Notes under the pieces: model-generated
Databases searched by the model: none
What the model was told of the DNA's origin: nothing
The model's input: the letters and a program-made list of their open reading frames with translations, nothing else
Translations under genes and position numbers: made by a program
Part shown: one piece after another, positions 9,529-20,600 of the stretch
How positions within the stretch are numbered: the first letter of the stretch is position 1
How the letters are laid out: every line of letters starts with the position of its first letter
Assembly (NCBI RefSeq): GCF_008124885.1
Contig: NZ_VNHX01000009.1
Location: forward strand, 99,561 to 163,560
From: Sphingobacterium allocomposti
Lineage (GTDB): Bacteria; Bacteroidota; Bacteroidia; Sphingobacteriales; Sphingobacteriaceae
Direction: 5' to 3'
Length of the DNA stretch: 64,000 bases

Positions 9529-11547
9529 TTATTGTAGCGGATCGAACGTACCCATTCCGTTTAAACTGTTCCAGCCTTTGGTCTGCTCCAAGTAAGGAGA
9601 GCTGTCCAGGACATTTTGGTTAATACCAAAATAATAATATTCCGGATACCACTTGAATGTCCACATAGGGGACGCATTGGTTCGATCGAGATCATCTTTA
9701 TCGGAAACCACGAAGTAGTTGTCATAGAGATAATCCAGGTACTCTTCATAGCTATCTACGCCTGAAGGAAAGGTCGTTGCATCCCTGTTTATCACAGGTG
9801 CAGATTCTCCCAGCAGAGGGTCTGCAGCTCCGAAATAAGCGTTGTCCGAGCGTCTAACAGTAATACGATACCCTGTCCTCCTCGTCCCATTCAGGACAGG
9901 AATACCTAACCGCGTGTTCATACCGGTAGCATCGTCAAATAGCATCCAGCGTCTTAAATCGTAGAAACGCTTTCCTTCATAAGCAAACTCAACTTTGCGC
10001 TCGTCAATAATAGCTTTAAACAGCTTGTTTCTGTCGCCGGCGACGTCGGCCAAGCCATATGCCCCATCCCGGTTCTCTATCCCAGCCCGTTGCCGGATCG
10101 CCTTTATCCCCTCAAGCCCCTCTCCCAAACGGCCGATACCAATAGCACTCTCGGCGAGATTCAGAACTACTTCTGCAAACCGCAGCTCCATAAAGTCTGT
10201 TCCACTTTCCTGAAAATTGTTGATGGCATTATTCGCAGATAGATTGGACGCTTTACGTACATATATTCCGCTCGCGTTTGGCCCTTTAGTCTCGGTAGAC
10301 GTATACCCCGTATTCGGCGTGTCTTCCTTCTTCCAGGAGTAGGTCCATACTTTATAGTTCGGATTTCCCCCATACGGCCATATAGCGCCGTTATAAGCGA
10401 ACGACTTATAAAACCGCGGATCCCTGTTTTTGTAGAATTTATTAGGATCGTACCGGTATGCGGATGTTTGGTCTCCGATAACCTTACCATCTTTCATGGG
10501 GAAGGACTCTACGATCTGGCGGGTTGGTGAAACAGACCCGCCGCCGTTGATCTCCCGTGGACGGATGGCCTGCTCCCACCCGCTGTTCTTGGTAAAATTT
10601 CCCCCTACCGCCAGGCTATTAAAACCAAAAACGATAACAGCCTCCGGATTACCCACCTCCTCGAGAAACATGCCTTCCCAGGCTTCTCCGTTCTCTAGGT
10701 TTCCGTCTTTGTATAGACCAAAGCCGTTTTGTTCTAGCAGTTCCTTGGCCGCAAGGTTGGCATCGTAGGCCTCCTGCCACCTCGAAGCATCGTCATTTGG
10801 GTTGAAAAGCGGGCTCGCCCAGGTCAATAAAACCCGTCCTTTTAGAGCCAGCGCCGCGCCGCTCGTTATGCGCCCCCAGTTGGCCGCATCCCATCTACCG
10901 GGGAGCAGCTCGGCAGCCTTGTCCAAGTCTGCACATATCTGCTCAATACAAGCTGACGTTGAGCTCCTTGGTACAGAGTTCTCTTCGATGTTACCCACCG
11001 CCGGATTCTGCGCTGTCAGCACAATAGGAACACCACCATATAATCTAACCAGCTCAAAATACTGCCATGCACGCCAGAAATGCAGCTGTCCCTTCAGCTG
11101 ATTTTTTACCCCTTCCTCCATACCATACTTTTCCACTTCCGTTAAAAACATGTTGATCTGTCGCAACCGTGTCCACGTATTGTTGTTTATATTGGTGCTT
11201 ACCGGCTGACCAAAATACTTGTTGGCATGGTTGTTAATATTTGATATTGTAGCCCAAAGCTTGTTAAAATCTGTCTCTCCGGCCAGCTCGTCGGTAGTTT
11301 GGGTAAACACGGTGTTATACGTGCCGTTATCCGATGCGGTTTGCGTAGCCATAAAGCCGGTCCCGTTATTTGCCGGTAAAAACAGTCCATACACGTAGTC
11401 GACGTACGCCTGCCCCAGCACAGGATCCTTAAAGACATCTTCATTAACCCCTGTTAAATCGCGCTTTTCCTGCAGAAAGTCATCACTACAACTTGCGGTT
11501 AACAAGAATAACGATGCTAGTATATTTATATATGAACGCTTTCTCAT
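9529..11547 (-). CDS. SusD/RagB-type outer-membrane lipoprotein
   Basis: 672 residues, at the long end for the family. Signal peptide with lipobox ending at Cys20 (FLLTASCSDDF). The N-terminal SusD-like region and the C-terminal RagB/SusD region are both visible. Family patterns include the early RQINMFLTEVEKYG segment, FWRAWQYFELVRLYGGVP (about 157-174) and the late DERKVEFAYEGKRFYDLRRW (about 514-533). The last is one of the most conserved SusD motifs. It binds glycans at the cell surface and caps the SusC encoded 68 bases upstream. Its place directly before two pectate lyases suggests a pectin-derived ligand. A hairpin follows the stop. Confidence 0.95.
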   Translation of the reverse strand: MRKRSYINILASLFLLTASCSDDFLQEKRDLTGVNEDVFKDPVLGQAYVDYVYGLFLPANNGTGFMATQTASDNGTYNTVFTQTTDELAGETDFNKLWATISNINNHANKYFGQPVSTNINNNTWTRLRQINMFLTEVEKYGMEEGVKNQLKGQLHFWRAWQYFELVRLYGGVPIVLTAQNPAVGNIEENSVPRSSTSACIEQICADLDKAAELLPGRWDAANWGRITSGAALALKGRVLLTWASPLFNPNDDASRWQEAYDANLAAKELLEQNGFGLYKDGNLENGEAWEGMFLEEVGNPEAVIVFGFNSLAVGGNFTKNSGWEQAIRPREINGGGSVSPTRQIVESFPMKDGKVIGDQTSAYRYDPNKFYKNRDPRFYKSFAYNGAIWPYGGNPNYKVWTYSWKKEDTPNTGYTSTETKGPNASGIYVRKASNLSANNAINNFQESGTDFMELRFAEVVLNLAESAIGIGRLGEGLEGIKAIRQRAGIENRDGAYGLADVAGDRNKLFKAIIDERKVEFAYEGKRFYDLRRWMLFDDATGMNTRLGIPVLNGTRRTGYRITVRRSDNAYFGAADPLLGESAPVINRDATTFPSGVDSYEEYLDYLYDNYFVVSDKDDLDRTNASPMWTFKWYPEYYYFGINQNVLDSSPYLEQTKGWNSLNGMGTFDPLQ

Positions 11548-11615
11548 TTTTTTGTCTATTTGCTTTTTACATTAGTTAATAAGTCCGACGGACAGCATCC
11601 GTTGGAGCGAGAACA

Positions 11616-14600
11616 CTAGAGCGTTAAGTTTAAGCCAAATGAAAAGGTTTTTAAGTTCGGATACGAATCCCACGCAGTACCATACGTATCCTTATAACTA
11701 AACGCCTGATACAGTCCCAACGGATTCATCGCTGAGAAGTATAACCTCGCATTGGCTACCTTCATCCTTTCGACAACGCTCCTTGGTAACGAATAACCTA
11801 AGTTCAGGCTCGTGACGCGCATACGAAATGCGCTTACCCGCCAAAAGTCTGAACTTACGTTGTAGATATTCTCCCAATTGGGATTCGGCATTGTCCCGGT
11901 CGGATTAATGACCGGATCGTACACATCACCCCATATGGCGGGGAGGTTATTATATACGCGGGTGATATCGTTGTTTAACTTCTTCCTTTCGGTAGAACCA
12001 ACTTCCGCATAACCGCCGAAGCTGCCGGCAATGACGGCTTCAAAAGAAACGTTTTTGTAGCCGGCGCGCAAAGTTACGCCAAAACCGTAGTTGTTATTTT
12101 TTCTTCTACTTAGCTGGATCTGATCATTGTCATCAATGATACCATCCGGGCCGGCGAAGGTTCCATCCGCTTGCAACGGGCCGCGCACATCGCGGTAATA
12201 CAACATACCGGGCTTCAAGTCACTCGCATTAGTTCCGAACACCTGCGTAATATTGTATTCGCTGATATAAGCGTCAATCTCTTCCTGGCTTTTAAACATG
12301 CCTAGATAATCAAAACCCCACATGCCAAGGTCTTCTGATCGTCCATTTCTCGGATTCCATGGGTAAAGTGTAGAAACAGGGCTATAATCGATATTAATAA
12401 TCTTCAAGTCAGACCACGAGAGCCGTCCGTTAATTCCATAATTAAAGTCCGAACCGATTTTGTCGTTCCAGCCGATGCTGACTTCATATCCATACGTATT
12501 AACCTTTGCATAGTTTTCGGAAGCAACTGATCCGCCCACAGACACAGGCATGTTACCGATGCGTTGCAGTAAAATATTAGAAGCTTTATTATAGTAGCCA
12601 TCGAGGGTTGCGGAAAGACGGCTCTCTAAAAATCGCGCTTCTACCCCCATGTTGTTCTTAAATTCATCGCTCCAGGTAGCCTCCCTGTTTGGCGACAGAC
12701 CCATTTTCATTCCTGTCGTCGAATTCCCATTCCCACCGAATACAGCTCCTTTACCGACCTCATATGTAAAACGTTGACGCCAGGACCATGGCAAAAACTG
12801 GTCGTTACCCATCCAGCCTGCGGAATAGCGGAGTTTTAAGTAATCGACTCCCCTAACATTGAAAAAATCTTCTTCGCTAACAACCCACCCCACAGAAGCG
12901 GAGTAGAACTTTCCCCAATAATTTTCGGGGGCAAACTTAGTCGAAGCATCCGTACGGAAAAGGAATTCAGCAAGATATTTTTCGTCATAGCGGTAGTTCG
13001 CCCGGCCAATATAGCCCAAAGAGCCCGATTCATAAGCGAACGTACGGCCGTCAATTTCACCGAAGGCTGTTCCAAACTGTCCATTTGTAGTTTCCAGCGG
13101 ATCAGATTTCCAAACGTCCTCCTGCTGTCCTTTCGCCTCACCACGTTCGACAGAGAATAGCCCGCTTACATTATGTTTACCGAATTGTTTCTCATACGTC
13201 AGGAAGAAGTTATATTGCGTGTTGGTTCCGTTTATATTGGAATAATACAAGCGGTTTCCGTTGCTAACCGTTACCGCCGTGGGGTTCGTAGCTCCTTCAA
13301 AGATATGCTGATACTCTCCCTGCTTTTGGAACTCGTATACCTCGTATTTCGTACCGATTTGGCTACCTACCGAGTTTCGCATATTTCTACTGTAGGTACC
13401 TCGCGCCTTTAGTCCCGGCAAAAACTTAAAGTCGTATTCTGCGCCGATGTTTAAAGAAAAAAACTTAGCGTTAGTCTTAGCTTGGTTGCCAAGTCGTTCT
13501 ATTTCGAAGAAATGATAGGCGGATAGGTCATTTGCCCTTCCCGGAAGTTTGACCGGAAGGCCATCAATGTAGGCAGGAACATAGGGAGCCGCCAGAAGCA
13601 GGTTCTTGTAGTCATCCTCAGCTCCTTCTCCGGACACTTTGTTAAAGGTTTTATCCAGCTGATCTTCATTTCCTGAAACTTGCAATGACACTTTGAAGTT
13701 AGAGGATACCTTTACCTCGCTGCCTGCTCTAAAATTCCATTTATTATAATCTAAGCTACCCAGATTGCCATTGTTCTTGTTATAGGAGACACCGGCAAAA
13801 TAGGTCGCCCTTTCCGCGCCGCCGCTTAGGTTAAGTGCATGTCTGGTATTGTAAGCCACCTTCCAGGCGTCATCCAACCAGTTATAATTTAGCGTCTTAA
13901 AATGTTCTAACTCGTCGCTGCTAAAAAGCCGGTTGGGATAGTTGTCCGGCGTTGCATTGTCGCCATTTGGCCCGTTCATAATATTAAAATATTGCGCGAA
14001 CTGGTAGGCGTTCATCATCTTTGTCCGATAAGCTTCATCACTTAATGCGAGAGAGCCGTTATACGATATCCGCGGCGCTCCGGCTCGACCTTTCTTGGTC
14101 GTGACAAGAACGACACCGTTTGCTCCCCTCACACCGTATACCGCAGCTGCACCATCTTTCAGGATAGAAATACTTTCGATCTCCGATGGGTCCAGGTTAT
14201 TAAACTGGGTCGACTCCGGCCTGTTTTGTGCGTCGACCTGGATCATTCCATCAATCACGTATAGCGGTTCCCCAGTGCCCGAGTCCTTACCATAGGTGAC
14301 TGGTTTCCGAATGGTTAACATAGCTTTAGACCCCGGACGTGCGGTTCCTCCACTCACGCCAACCCCCGCCAGCCGTCCGGCAAGAGCTGCACCAATGTTT
14401 GTGGCGGGCAGATCTTCGATGGCTTCCATATCTACGGTTTCTACGGCCCCAGTTAAATGGGCCTTTTTCTGCGTTCCGTAACCCACTACAACAACCTCGT
14501 CGATGGCATCCGTAGGTTCCATTCTGATCTGAATATCCGTTCGATTATTTAGCCGTACTTCCTGCGTCTTATATCCCACAAAGCTGACCACCAAGATGGC

Positions 14601-14876
14601 GCTACCCGGCGGTACATTTAGACGGAATACACCTTGCTCGTCCGTTTGGGTACTTGTATTCGTCCCTTTCAATGTGACAGTTGCACCGCCTACCGGCTTG
14701 CCATCCTGATCCAAAACCTTACCGGTAATGTTAACGAATGTATAGAACGACTCCTTCATAGGTTCTTTCGCGCTTGTCGCCTGCACGCCCACGTGAGGCA
14801 AAAGAATGAATAAAGGACAAAAGATACCTAGACTTCGCAAAAAAAGTCTTCTTTTGAATAATGCATTAAAATCCAT
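11616..14876 (-). CDS. SusC/RagA-type TonB-dependent outer-membrane transporter
   Basis: 1086 residues. Signal peptide about 1-35, carboxypeptidase-regulatory-like domain about 48-120, SusC signature DEVVVVGYGTQKK (126-138), plug domain to about 275 and beta-barrel to the C-terminus (ends FSFGLNLTL). The N-terminal domain closely resembles that of the SusC at 316-3588 (both contain FVNITGKV.DQDG.PV.GATV and SFVGYK.QEV), so these two transporters are probably paralogues serving related pectic ligands. The partner SusD follows after 68 bases. A DUF3826 gene precedes it by 77 bases and is probably in the same transcript. Confidence 0.96.
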   Translation of the reverse strand: MDFNALFKRRLFLRSLGIFCPLFILLPHVGVQATSAKEPMKESFYTFVNITGKVLDQDGKPVGGATVTLKGTNTSTQTDEQGVFRLNVPPGSAILVVSFVGYKTQEVRLNNRTDIQIRMEPTDAIDEVVVVGYGTQKKAHLTGAVETVDMEAIEDLPATNIGAALAGRLAGVGVSGGTARPGSKAMLTIRKPVTYGKDSGTGEPLYVIDGMIQVDAQNRPESTQFNNLDPSEIESISILKDGAAAVYGVRGANGVVLVTTKKGRAGAPRISYNGSLALSDEAYRTKMMNAYQFAQYFNIMNGPNGDNATPDNYPNRLFSSDELEHFKTLNYNWLDDAWKVAYNTRHALNLSGGAERATYFAGVSYNKNNGNLGSLDYNKWNFRAGSEVKVSSNFKVSLQVSGNEDQLDKTFNKVSGEGAEDDYKNLLLAAPYVPAYIDGLPVKLPGRANDLSAYHFFEIERLGNQAKTNAKFFSLNIGAEYDFKFLPGLKARGTYSRNMRNSVGSQIGTKYEVYEFQKQGEYQHIFEGATNPTAVTVSNGNRLYYSNINGTNTQYNFFLTYEKQFGKHNVSGLFSVERGEAKGQQEDVWKSDPLETTNGQFGTAFGEIDGRTFAYESGSLGYIGRANYRYDEKYLAEFLFRTDASTKFAPENYWGKFYSASVGWVVSEEDFFNVRGVDYLKLRYSAGWMGNDQFLPWSWRQRFTYEVGKGAVFGGNGNSTTGMKMGLSPNREATWSDEFKNNMGVEARFLESRLSATLDGYYNKASNILLQRIGNMPVSVGGSVASENYAKVNTYGYEVSIGWNDKIGSDFNYGINGRLSWSDLKIINIDYSPVSTLYPWNPRNGRSEDLGMWGFDYLGMFKSQEEIDAYISEYNITQVFGTNASDLKPGMLYYRDVRGPLQADGTFAGPDGIIDDNDQIQLSRRKNNNYGFGVTLRAGYKNVSFEAVIAGSFGGYAEVGSTERKKLNNDITRVYNNLPAIWGDVYDPVINPTGTMPNPNWENIYNVSSDFWRVSAFRMRVTSLNLGYSLPRSVVERMKVANARLYFSAMNPLGLYQAFSYKDTYGTAWDSYPNLKTFSFGLNLTL

Positions 14877-14953
14877 GCTGTAGTATTGTAAATAAAGTAG
14901 GTTTATATCTTCGCTTTGTTAGCAATATCATACAAAAACGATCTCTCTGGTAT

Positions 14954-15622
14954 TCAGCTCTTGGTATCGACCTTTGCCTTTGCCCGTCTCTCCTCCCATT
15001 TCTTTCCTTCCTCTTTCAGGTCGTAACCTTCCTTGGAAAGATAGTTATTGATACGTCCCTTATACTTACCGAAGACGCCATGCTTTTCCTTCGATCCCGG
15101 GGCGTCCATCGCCAACTCGCGAGCTTCTATCAAGTACGAAAAGATCTGTGCTTTCTGCGCTTCTGTCAGCTGTGGAATCATCTCTTGATAAGCCTTGTAC
15201 GTCAACGGCAGTACACCATATGTCATCCCGTCTTTCACTTGATCGATCTGCTTTGGTGTCAATACCTGACCAAGCTTATAAAGAAAATCGGCGTGTAGCA
15301 CGCGGAGCACGCTGTCTTCCTTTCTTTCCAACTCGTCCCTTTTCTCCTCTAGTAGAGCCGGCCTTCCTCCGTACGTGTCTTTCAGCTGCTTTATTTTACC
15401 ATCCCTAGCCTCGTGGTGGCTGTTGAGGAGATCATACTGGCGCACGACTATCGCTCTAGCTTCCGCGTACTTTTCCCGATCTAAATCGCCGAGCTGAGCA
15501 ATGATTTTATCTGACCGTTCCGTAATCACCTGCAGATATTTTTCTCGCTCGGATTGGGCATAGGTCAACTTTAGCACGCAGACAAGTGCTAAAGCCAAAC
15601 ACATTCTTATCGTTGTATTCAT
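14954..15622 (-). CDS. Secreted DUF3826 family protein
   Basis: 222 residues with a signal peptide (about 1-22, ending TYAQ). The middle is strongly helical and charged. The most recognisable segment is GMTYGVLPLTYKAYQEMIP (about 153-171), which I link to the DUF3826 family, frequently found beside pectin or rhamnogalacturonan utilisation genes. Function is not known. Two lysine/glutamate-rich helices (about 60-130 and 195-220) make a periplasmic scaffold or binding role possible, but that is a guess. It is the first gene of the unit with SusC and SusD and is divergent from the araC gene, with a 987-base shared regulatory region between them. Confidence 0.8.
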   Translation of the reverse strand: MNTTIRMCLALALVCVLKLTYAQSEREKYLQVITERSDKIIAQLGDLDREKYAEARAIVVRQYDLLNSHHEARDGKIKQLKDTYGGRPALLEEKRDELERKEDSVLRVLHADFLYKLGQVLTPKQIDQVKDGMTYGVLPLTYKAYQEMIPQLTEAQKAQIFSYLIEARELAMDAPGSKEKHGVFGKYKGRINNYLSKEGYDLKEEGKKWEERRAKAKVDTKS

Positions 15623-16609
15623 TCTGATGGTTATTAGTTTAACTATGATCTATAATGGTGGGCTCCAATGGAGCTCCGGCTACACTTTTTTCACGTGAGG
15701 CCCTCTCTTCCTCATGTTAACAACTTATACAAAGTTACTACCGACGGGCACGGAGGCACCGCAAGACCACACACGCTAGACAACCCACAACGGACTAATT
15801 ATAAACACGTTATATGCCACACAGGTTCTTGTCTCCCCTCAGTTCGTATAATTGTTAATTCAAATTAACGTATTATTAACGCTTTAATAATATGTAGGAT
15901 TATCCATTTATTATAACATCTTGTCATGGATTTCACTCTAAAGTTAACAAAACAACAAATACGTAAGGAAACGGTGCACATGCACCGGATTTCCGTCTCC
16001 CGATTACGTGTTACAAATTGGTCATCCTTTCTTATAGGGTTATAACTTGAGTTCGGTCTTATTTTCGGCCCAGAACGCTTTGAAATGTCTAGATTCAACT
16101 GAAAAAGAACGAAGCAATAGCGGGCAATTTCGGGAGGTTTTCCGAAAGAAACATGGTCGTTTCAAAATGAATTTGGACAAAGAAGCTAGTCGACAGGTGC
16201 ACACGCATCGTTACCTGCCCTTGACGACTCCGATGAGACTGTACGAAACGCCTTAGTTGGCGTTGCTATCGAATTTCCGAGCACATAAAGAATTGGCGAA
16301 CGCTGCTTTTTAATCGGGATAATGAGCCGTGGCAGACGGACTACCCATTAAGCAGGTAAGGTATTCCCAGGCGTGAGCGAATGTAACATTATGCCTGCAT
16401 TCTAGCATATTATCATGTGCCACCAAAGAAAAAAACGTATATTAGCATGTTGAGATAAGAATTGTAAACCCGCTGTTAGCACCATTTTCAAATCAGGAGG
16501 ATACGATGAGGGGTCTGGCTGTGTCTGCAAGACATATACCGGACGGAGTGAGCTCATCGAAGATAATCTGGACGTTACATATGGCCATAAAAAGATAAAT
16601 TATTTACAT
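15623..16609. promoter_or_regulatory. Divergent regulatory region between DUF3826-SusC-SusD unit and araC-type gene
   Basis: 987 bases with no credible gene. On the minus strand, TAACTTTG at 15737-15730 matches the -7 consensus TAnnTTTG about 110 bases before the DUF3826 start; the expected TTTG upstream is missing, as would suit an activator-dependent promoter. The rest is AT-rich, with 15845-15960 the most so. This is where the AraC-type regulator could bind, but I found no clear pair of direct repeats. Confidence 0.35.
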
Positions 16610-17485
16610 ATGAAACCCTTGTACAGAAAACTTCCAGCAAAGTTGGAAAGTTCGTTTTCCGCAAGACACGATATCATGCCTAATTTTGGCAACGTTTGGC
16701 ATTACCATGAAGAACTGGAACTACATTATACCATCCGTGGAGAGGGCGTGCGCTTTATAGGCGACAATATCAGCACCTTCTCTCCCGGCGAGATCATTCT
16801 GGTTGGCGAAAAACTCTCGCATGCGTGGCGCTGTAAAGAAGAGTACTATCAAAATAACCCCGATTATAATATTGAGGCTATCGTGCTACAGTTCTTACCC
16901 GACTGCCTTGGACGGCCCCTCCTGCAACTGCCTGAATCCTACCTGCTCCCCAAGCTGTTTGAAAGAGCAAAAAGTGGACTTATCGTTAAAGGCAGAACCA
17001 AGGACGCCGTCGCTGAACTTATGCATGATTGTGTGAAAGAAAACGGACTGGGCAAAATTATCGCTTTACTTCAAATTCTAAAGATCCTGGCCGAAAGTGA
17101 CGAGTGCGAAACCATCGTTAAGACCAAGACGACATTTCATCAGTCGAATGAGGCCGATAATATCCGTCTAAATAATATCTTCAACCATACGCACGCCCAT
17201 TACAAAGAAAACATCACCCTGGAAGAAGTAGCGAATATTGCAAACTTAAGTGTCACGTCATTCTGTCGGTACTTCAAGACGATGACCCGAAAGACGTATT
17301 ACGATTTTCTCGTTGAAATACGGATCAGCCATGCCTGCCGACTATTGGTAGAAAACAAGCTCCCTACGGAAGTCATTTGCTTCGAGTGCGGATTTAACAA
17401 TGTCTCCAATTTTTACCGACACTTTAAAAAGGTCATGGGGCTGACGCCGTTGGAATATAAAAAACGCTATCTAAGCAGAAATTAG
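16610..17485 (+). CDS. AraC family transcriptional regulator with cupin sensor domain
   Basis: 291 residues. The N-terminal 100 residues look like a cupin sugar-sensing domain (HYHEELELHYTIRGEGVRFI and SPGEIILVGEKLSHAWRC). The C-terminal 95 residues hold two helix-turn-helix motifs: ITLEEVANIANLSVTSFCRYFK and the second ending NVSNFYRHFKKVMGLTPLEY, the standard AraC end signature. No membrane segment, so it acts in the cytoplasm, sensing an imported sugar or breakdown product. It is the only regulator in the pectin locus and is the only plus-strand gene there. It is divergent from the DUF3826-SusC-SusD unit and convergent with the GH block, so it probably controls this locus (inference from position). 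Confidence 0.92.
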   Translation: MKPLYRKLPAKLESSFSARHDIMPNFGNVWHYHEELELHYTIRGEGVRFIGDNISTFSPGEIILVGEKLSHAWRCKEEYYQNNPDYNIEAIVLQFLPDCLGRPLLQLPESYLLPKLFERAKSGLIVKGRTKDAVAELMHDCVKENGLGKIIALLQILKILAESDECETIVKTKTTFHQSNEADNIRLNNIFNHTHAHYKENITLEEVANIANLSVTSFCRYFKTMTRKTYYDFLVEIRISHACRLLVENKLPTEVICFECGFNNVSNFYRHFKKVMGLTPLEYKKRYLSRN

Positions 17486-17644
17486 CAGTTAGGGATTGAG
17501 GGTTAGAAGAGCTAGAAGCGGCCCTATCTAACCCTATTAACCTTATCAATCTTGTTAACTTATTAACCTATCAACCATGTTAACCTTATCAACCATGTTA
17601 ACCTTATCAACCTTGTTAACCTTATCAACTTATCAACCTATGCA
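17486..17644. repeat. 18-bp tandem repeat array with inverted flank between araC and GH2 genes
   Basis: Three adjoining copies of an 18-base unit (17570-17587, 17588-17605, identical; 17606-17623, one change) are flanked by looser copies from about 17522. The unit ATCAACCATGTTAACCTT is itself two 9-base half-words. The other side (17490-17515) carries AGGGTTAGA-type sequence complementary to CTAACCCT at 17528. It lies between two gene ends and may act as a two-way transcription end. There are no spacers, so it is not CRISPR. Confidence 0.75.
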
Positions 17645-17650
17645 CCTAGC

Positions 17651-20600
17651 CTACTGCACATCTAGCGCGTCAATATATACCTCGTTTACGTCTATCCCCC
17701 GCACAACAACACGATAGGTCCCCGCGTTGATCATCGTTCCTGTGTTGGTATTGACATAATTCCACTTACCTTCCCGCGTAGGATCCATCCGAAGCTGCTC
17801 CTCCCGCTTCAATACCGTACCGTCAGGCATCTCCAGAGCCAGTGTGACAAATTTGCTTTCTTTAAAAGGATTGTGGTACTTTAGCGTAAGTGAATAGACA
17901 TCGGCTACCCCTACTTTTATATCGAAAGCCAGCCAACCGGTATCTTCAGTGAACCGAAGACGCTCTTGATTTAAGAACAGCCTCCTCGCCGCCCCCCCGG
18001 AGGTGTATACCTCATTCGCCTTGTAGGTATCCGCTTTTTTTAGGTCGTATGCCGGCTGAAGGCCGCTTCTCACTGCAAAGGCAACTACCGTTCCCGGTGT
18101 CACATCAGGTAGATCAAACGGCACATCCTTATTTAACACTCTTTTATAAACCGGATAGGCCTGCCCCCGATTGTCTGTCACCGTATCGCCGATGGATTCA
18201 AATCCTTCGGGCTCCTTTCCCCCGAGGACATACACATCTGTATTCCACCGGAACTTTAAAGCGAGTCTGCCGGCCGGCGCTTTAAAGAAGTCTGCGCCAT
18301 ACAATGCGCCCGGAAGGTGCTGAAAAGACAGGCCACGTTTTTCATCAAACGTTTGACCTAGATCCATCCAGGACTTTACAACGGGAGCGCTCCCCTCCAT
18401 CACCTCAAGGTTATAGTGCTCCCTCTGCTGCTCAGGCATTCCGCCCCCCATGGTTCCCGCGACAGCGATAGCATGGACGACCGCCTGTCCCGCTAAAATC
18501 CGGGGAAAATTAATCCGTATTTTACCCTCTTCGGCACGGACATGGTACACCCGCTTCATCGCCACATCGTGTCCCACCTCCCTCCAGATATCGAGTTCCT
18601 TCTCAACAACCCGCCCGTTAATCGCTACATCAAAAAGACGCCGCCCGCGGGCATCCTCTCCTCCGCCTGTCCCGATCCAAGGTTCTGCAAAATAGAGCTC
18701 CACCTGGTATTCGCCGGGGGGAACGTCAAACTGATAAGCGAGCTGACCGAGGCCGTAACGGAAAGACTGAAACAGGTCCCAATCGGCCACACCTTTAATA
18801 GGATCAAAAATACGACGCTGGCTCGCAAAAAAGGGATGAATTCCTTCATATGCATCTGTCCATGAGAAAGACCCCCAGCCCAACGCCTTGTGATAGGGTT
18901 GGTCTGCCGACCACTCCTGCCCAAAAGTGTCTACATACCTTCCTCCTCCACAGTTCACGCGGTAGAGGTAGTTTACCTGCTCCGCCCCCTTCAGGAGCGT
19001 CGACGATCGATCTCTCAAGCTATCGAAATGTGGGCTTTCCGGCAGATTGAACAATACAATGGTATCACGTGCCACTGTCCTACCTTTGTTCCTCCCTTCC
19101 ACATACAAAACGTTATATTGGACGTCGACGCCGTTAAAAACGAATGGCCTTCCAAAACCCGCCTTTTTCTGCACGCCGAAGGACGCATGACCAAGGTCGT
19201 TGAAAAGTTCGACTTCTTCACAATTCGAATATATACGGATATCGTTTTTTATGCCGGGCGCTAACCAACGGTTTGGCCACGTATGAGATGCGATGTAGAC
19301 CATCGGATCGTTATCTCCATAATGTGCCCTGTACATAAAGTAAGCATCCGTCGGCTCACCCCAAGGTGTCAGGAGGCCCTTATAGTTGACAGGGCCGATT
19401 TTGTCTAGATCGCGAAGCCCTTCACCACCTTGTACGCGTCCGGGGTTGTCGTGGGAATTCCAGAGCCAAAGATAGTGTCCTATCGTTTCGTTCTGAACGG
19501 AATCGGCCAGGCGAAGTTTCGTTTCCAGAATCTCCGTAAACCGATCCTCGCTATACATGGAATGATTGGGGAGGTACGGTGGTTCAGCATGCATCTCCAA
19601 CGTGCGCCATGCCCCATATTCCCCCACCAGCAGCTGCTTTTTTAAATCTTCCCCATAGGTACGATGGTCGCCCCCATAGGTCCCGGTCCAGTTTTGAGGC
19701 ACATCCCAATCGGTTCCTGCGCCACCGTTACAGGTAGTAACCAAGCGTTGTATGGACGCTGTTGGGTCTAAGGATCGAATGATCTCCGTGCACTCCCTGG
19801 CAAAGTCTTCGGGAAGTGTGCTTTCGTTTTCCAGGCCCCACAGGAATACAGATGGACTGTTCCTCCGTTCTTTGACCCAGTCGCGTAGAAGCACTTTGAA
19901 GTTCCTCCGGAAATCGTCATTATCAAACCAGATATGAGCCGCCATCTGTGTCCACAATAATATCCCGTTTTCGTCCCAGAACTTCTGATATCGTAGATTA
20001 TGGGGCTGATGCGCGTCGCGGAACGAATTGAATCCCAGCGCCTTCATCTCCCCGACACGGGCCATTATTTCCTGCTCCGGGAAAGCATGTGAGCCACCAA
20101 GCTTATGTTCATATTCAGCGATACCATGTATAAATACAGGTTCTCCATTAACAAACAACTGATTTGTCCCCACCGGTTTTAACCCCTTGGGCCACCGTAT
20201 CGTCCGCACGCCATAAGCTGTCTGCTCGCGGTCCAGCAGTTTCCTTCCCTCATATATGCTCGTCTCTATCGTATACAGATAAGCGTCCTTCGGCCGCCAC
20301 AGGCGAGGGTTATTCACCTGTATATCAGCCAGTGAAAACTCTTCTGTCGAACGGGCCCTGATCGTTTTTTCGTTCGTTGTTGTAGCTATCCGTCTGCCTC
20401 CGGCATCCAACATGTTCGTCACGATCTTCAGCTTCCGGTCTCTTAACGAACTGTTAAAAATTTCGACGTTTTGATGAATGGTCGCATGCTCGCGCCCCGC
20501 GGTTTCGTCGTTCCAGTAGTGAACACCAAAAGGGGCAATATTCACATCGCTCTTTATTACCAGGCTTACCGGTCTAAATATACCCATGGGTTGCGAGCCC

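Noticed and set aside
17522..17644. CRISPR array
   Set aside because: The repeats touch each other without spacers and the unit is only 18 bases; no cas gene is near.
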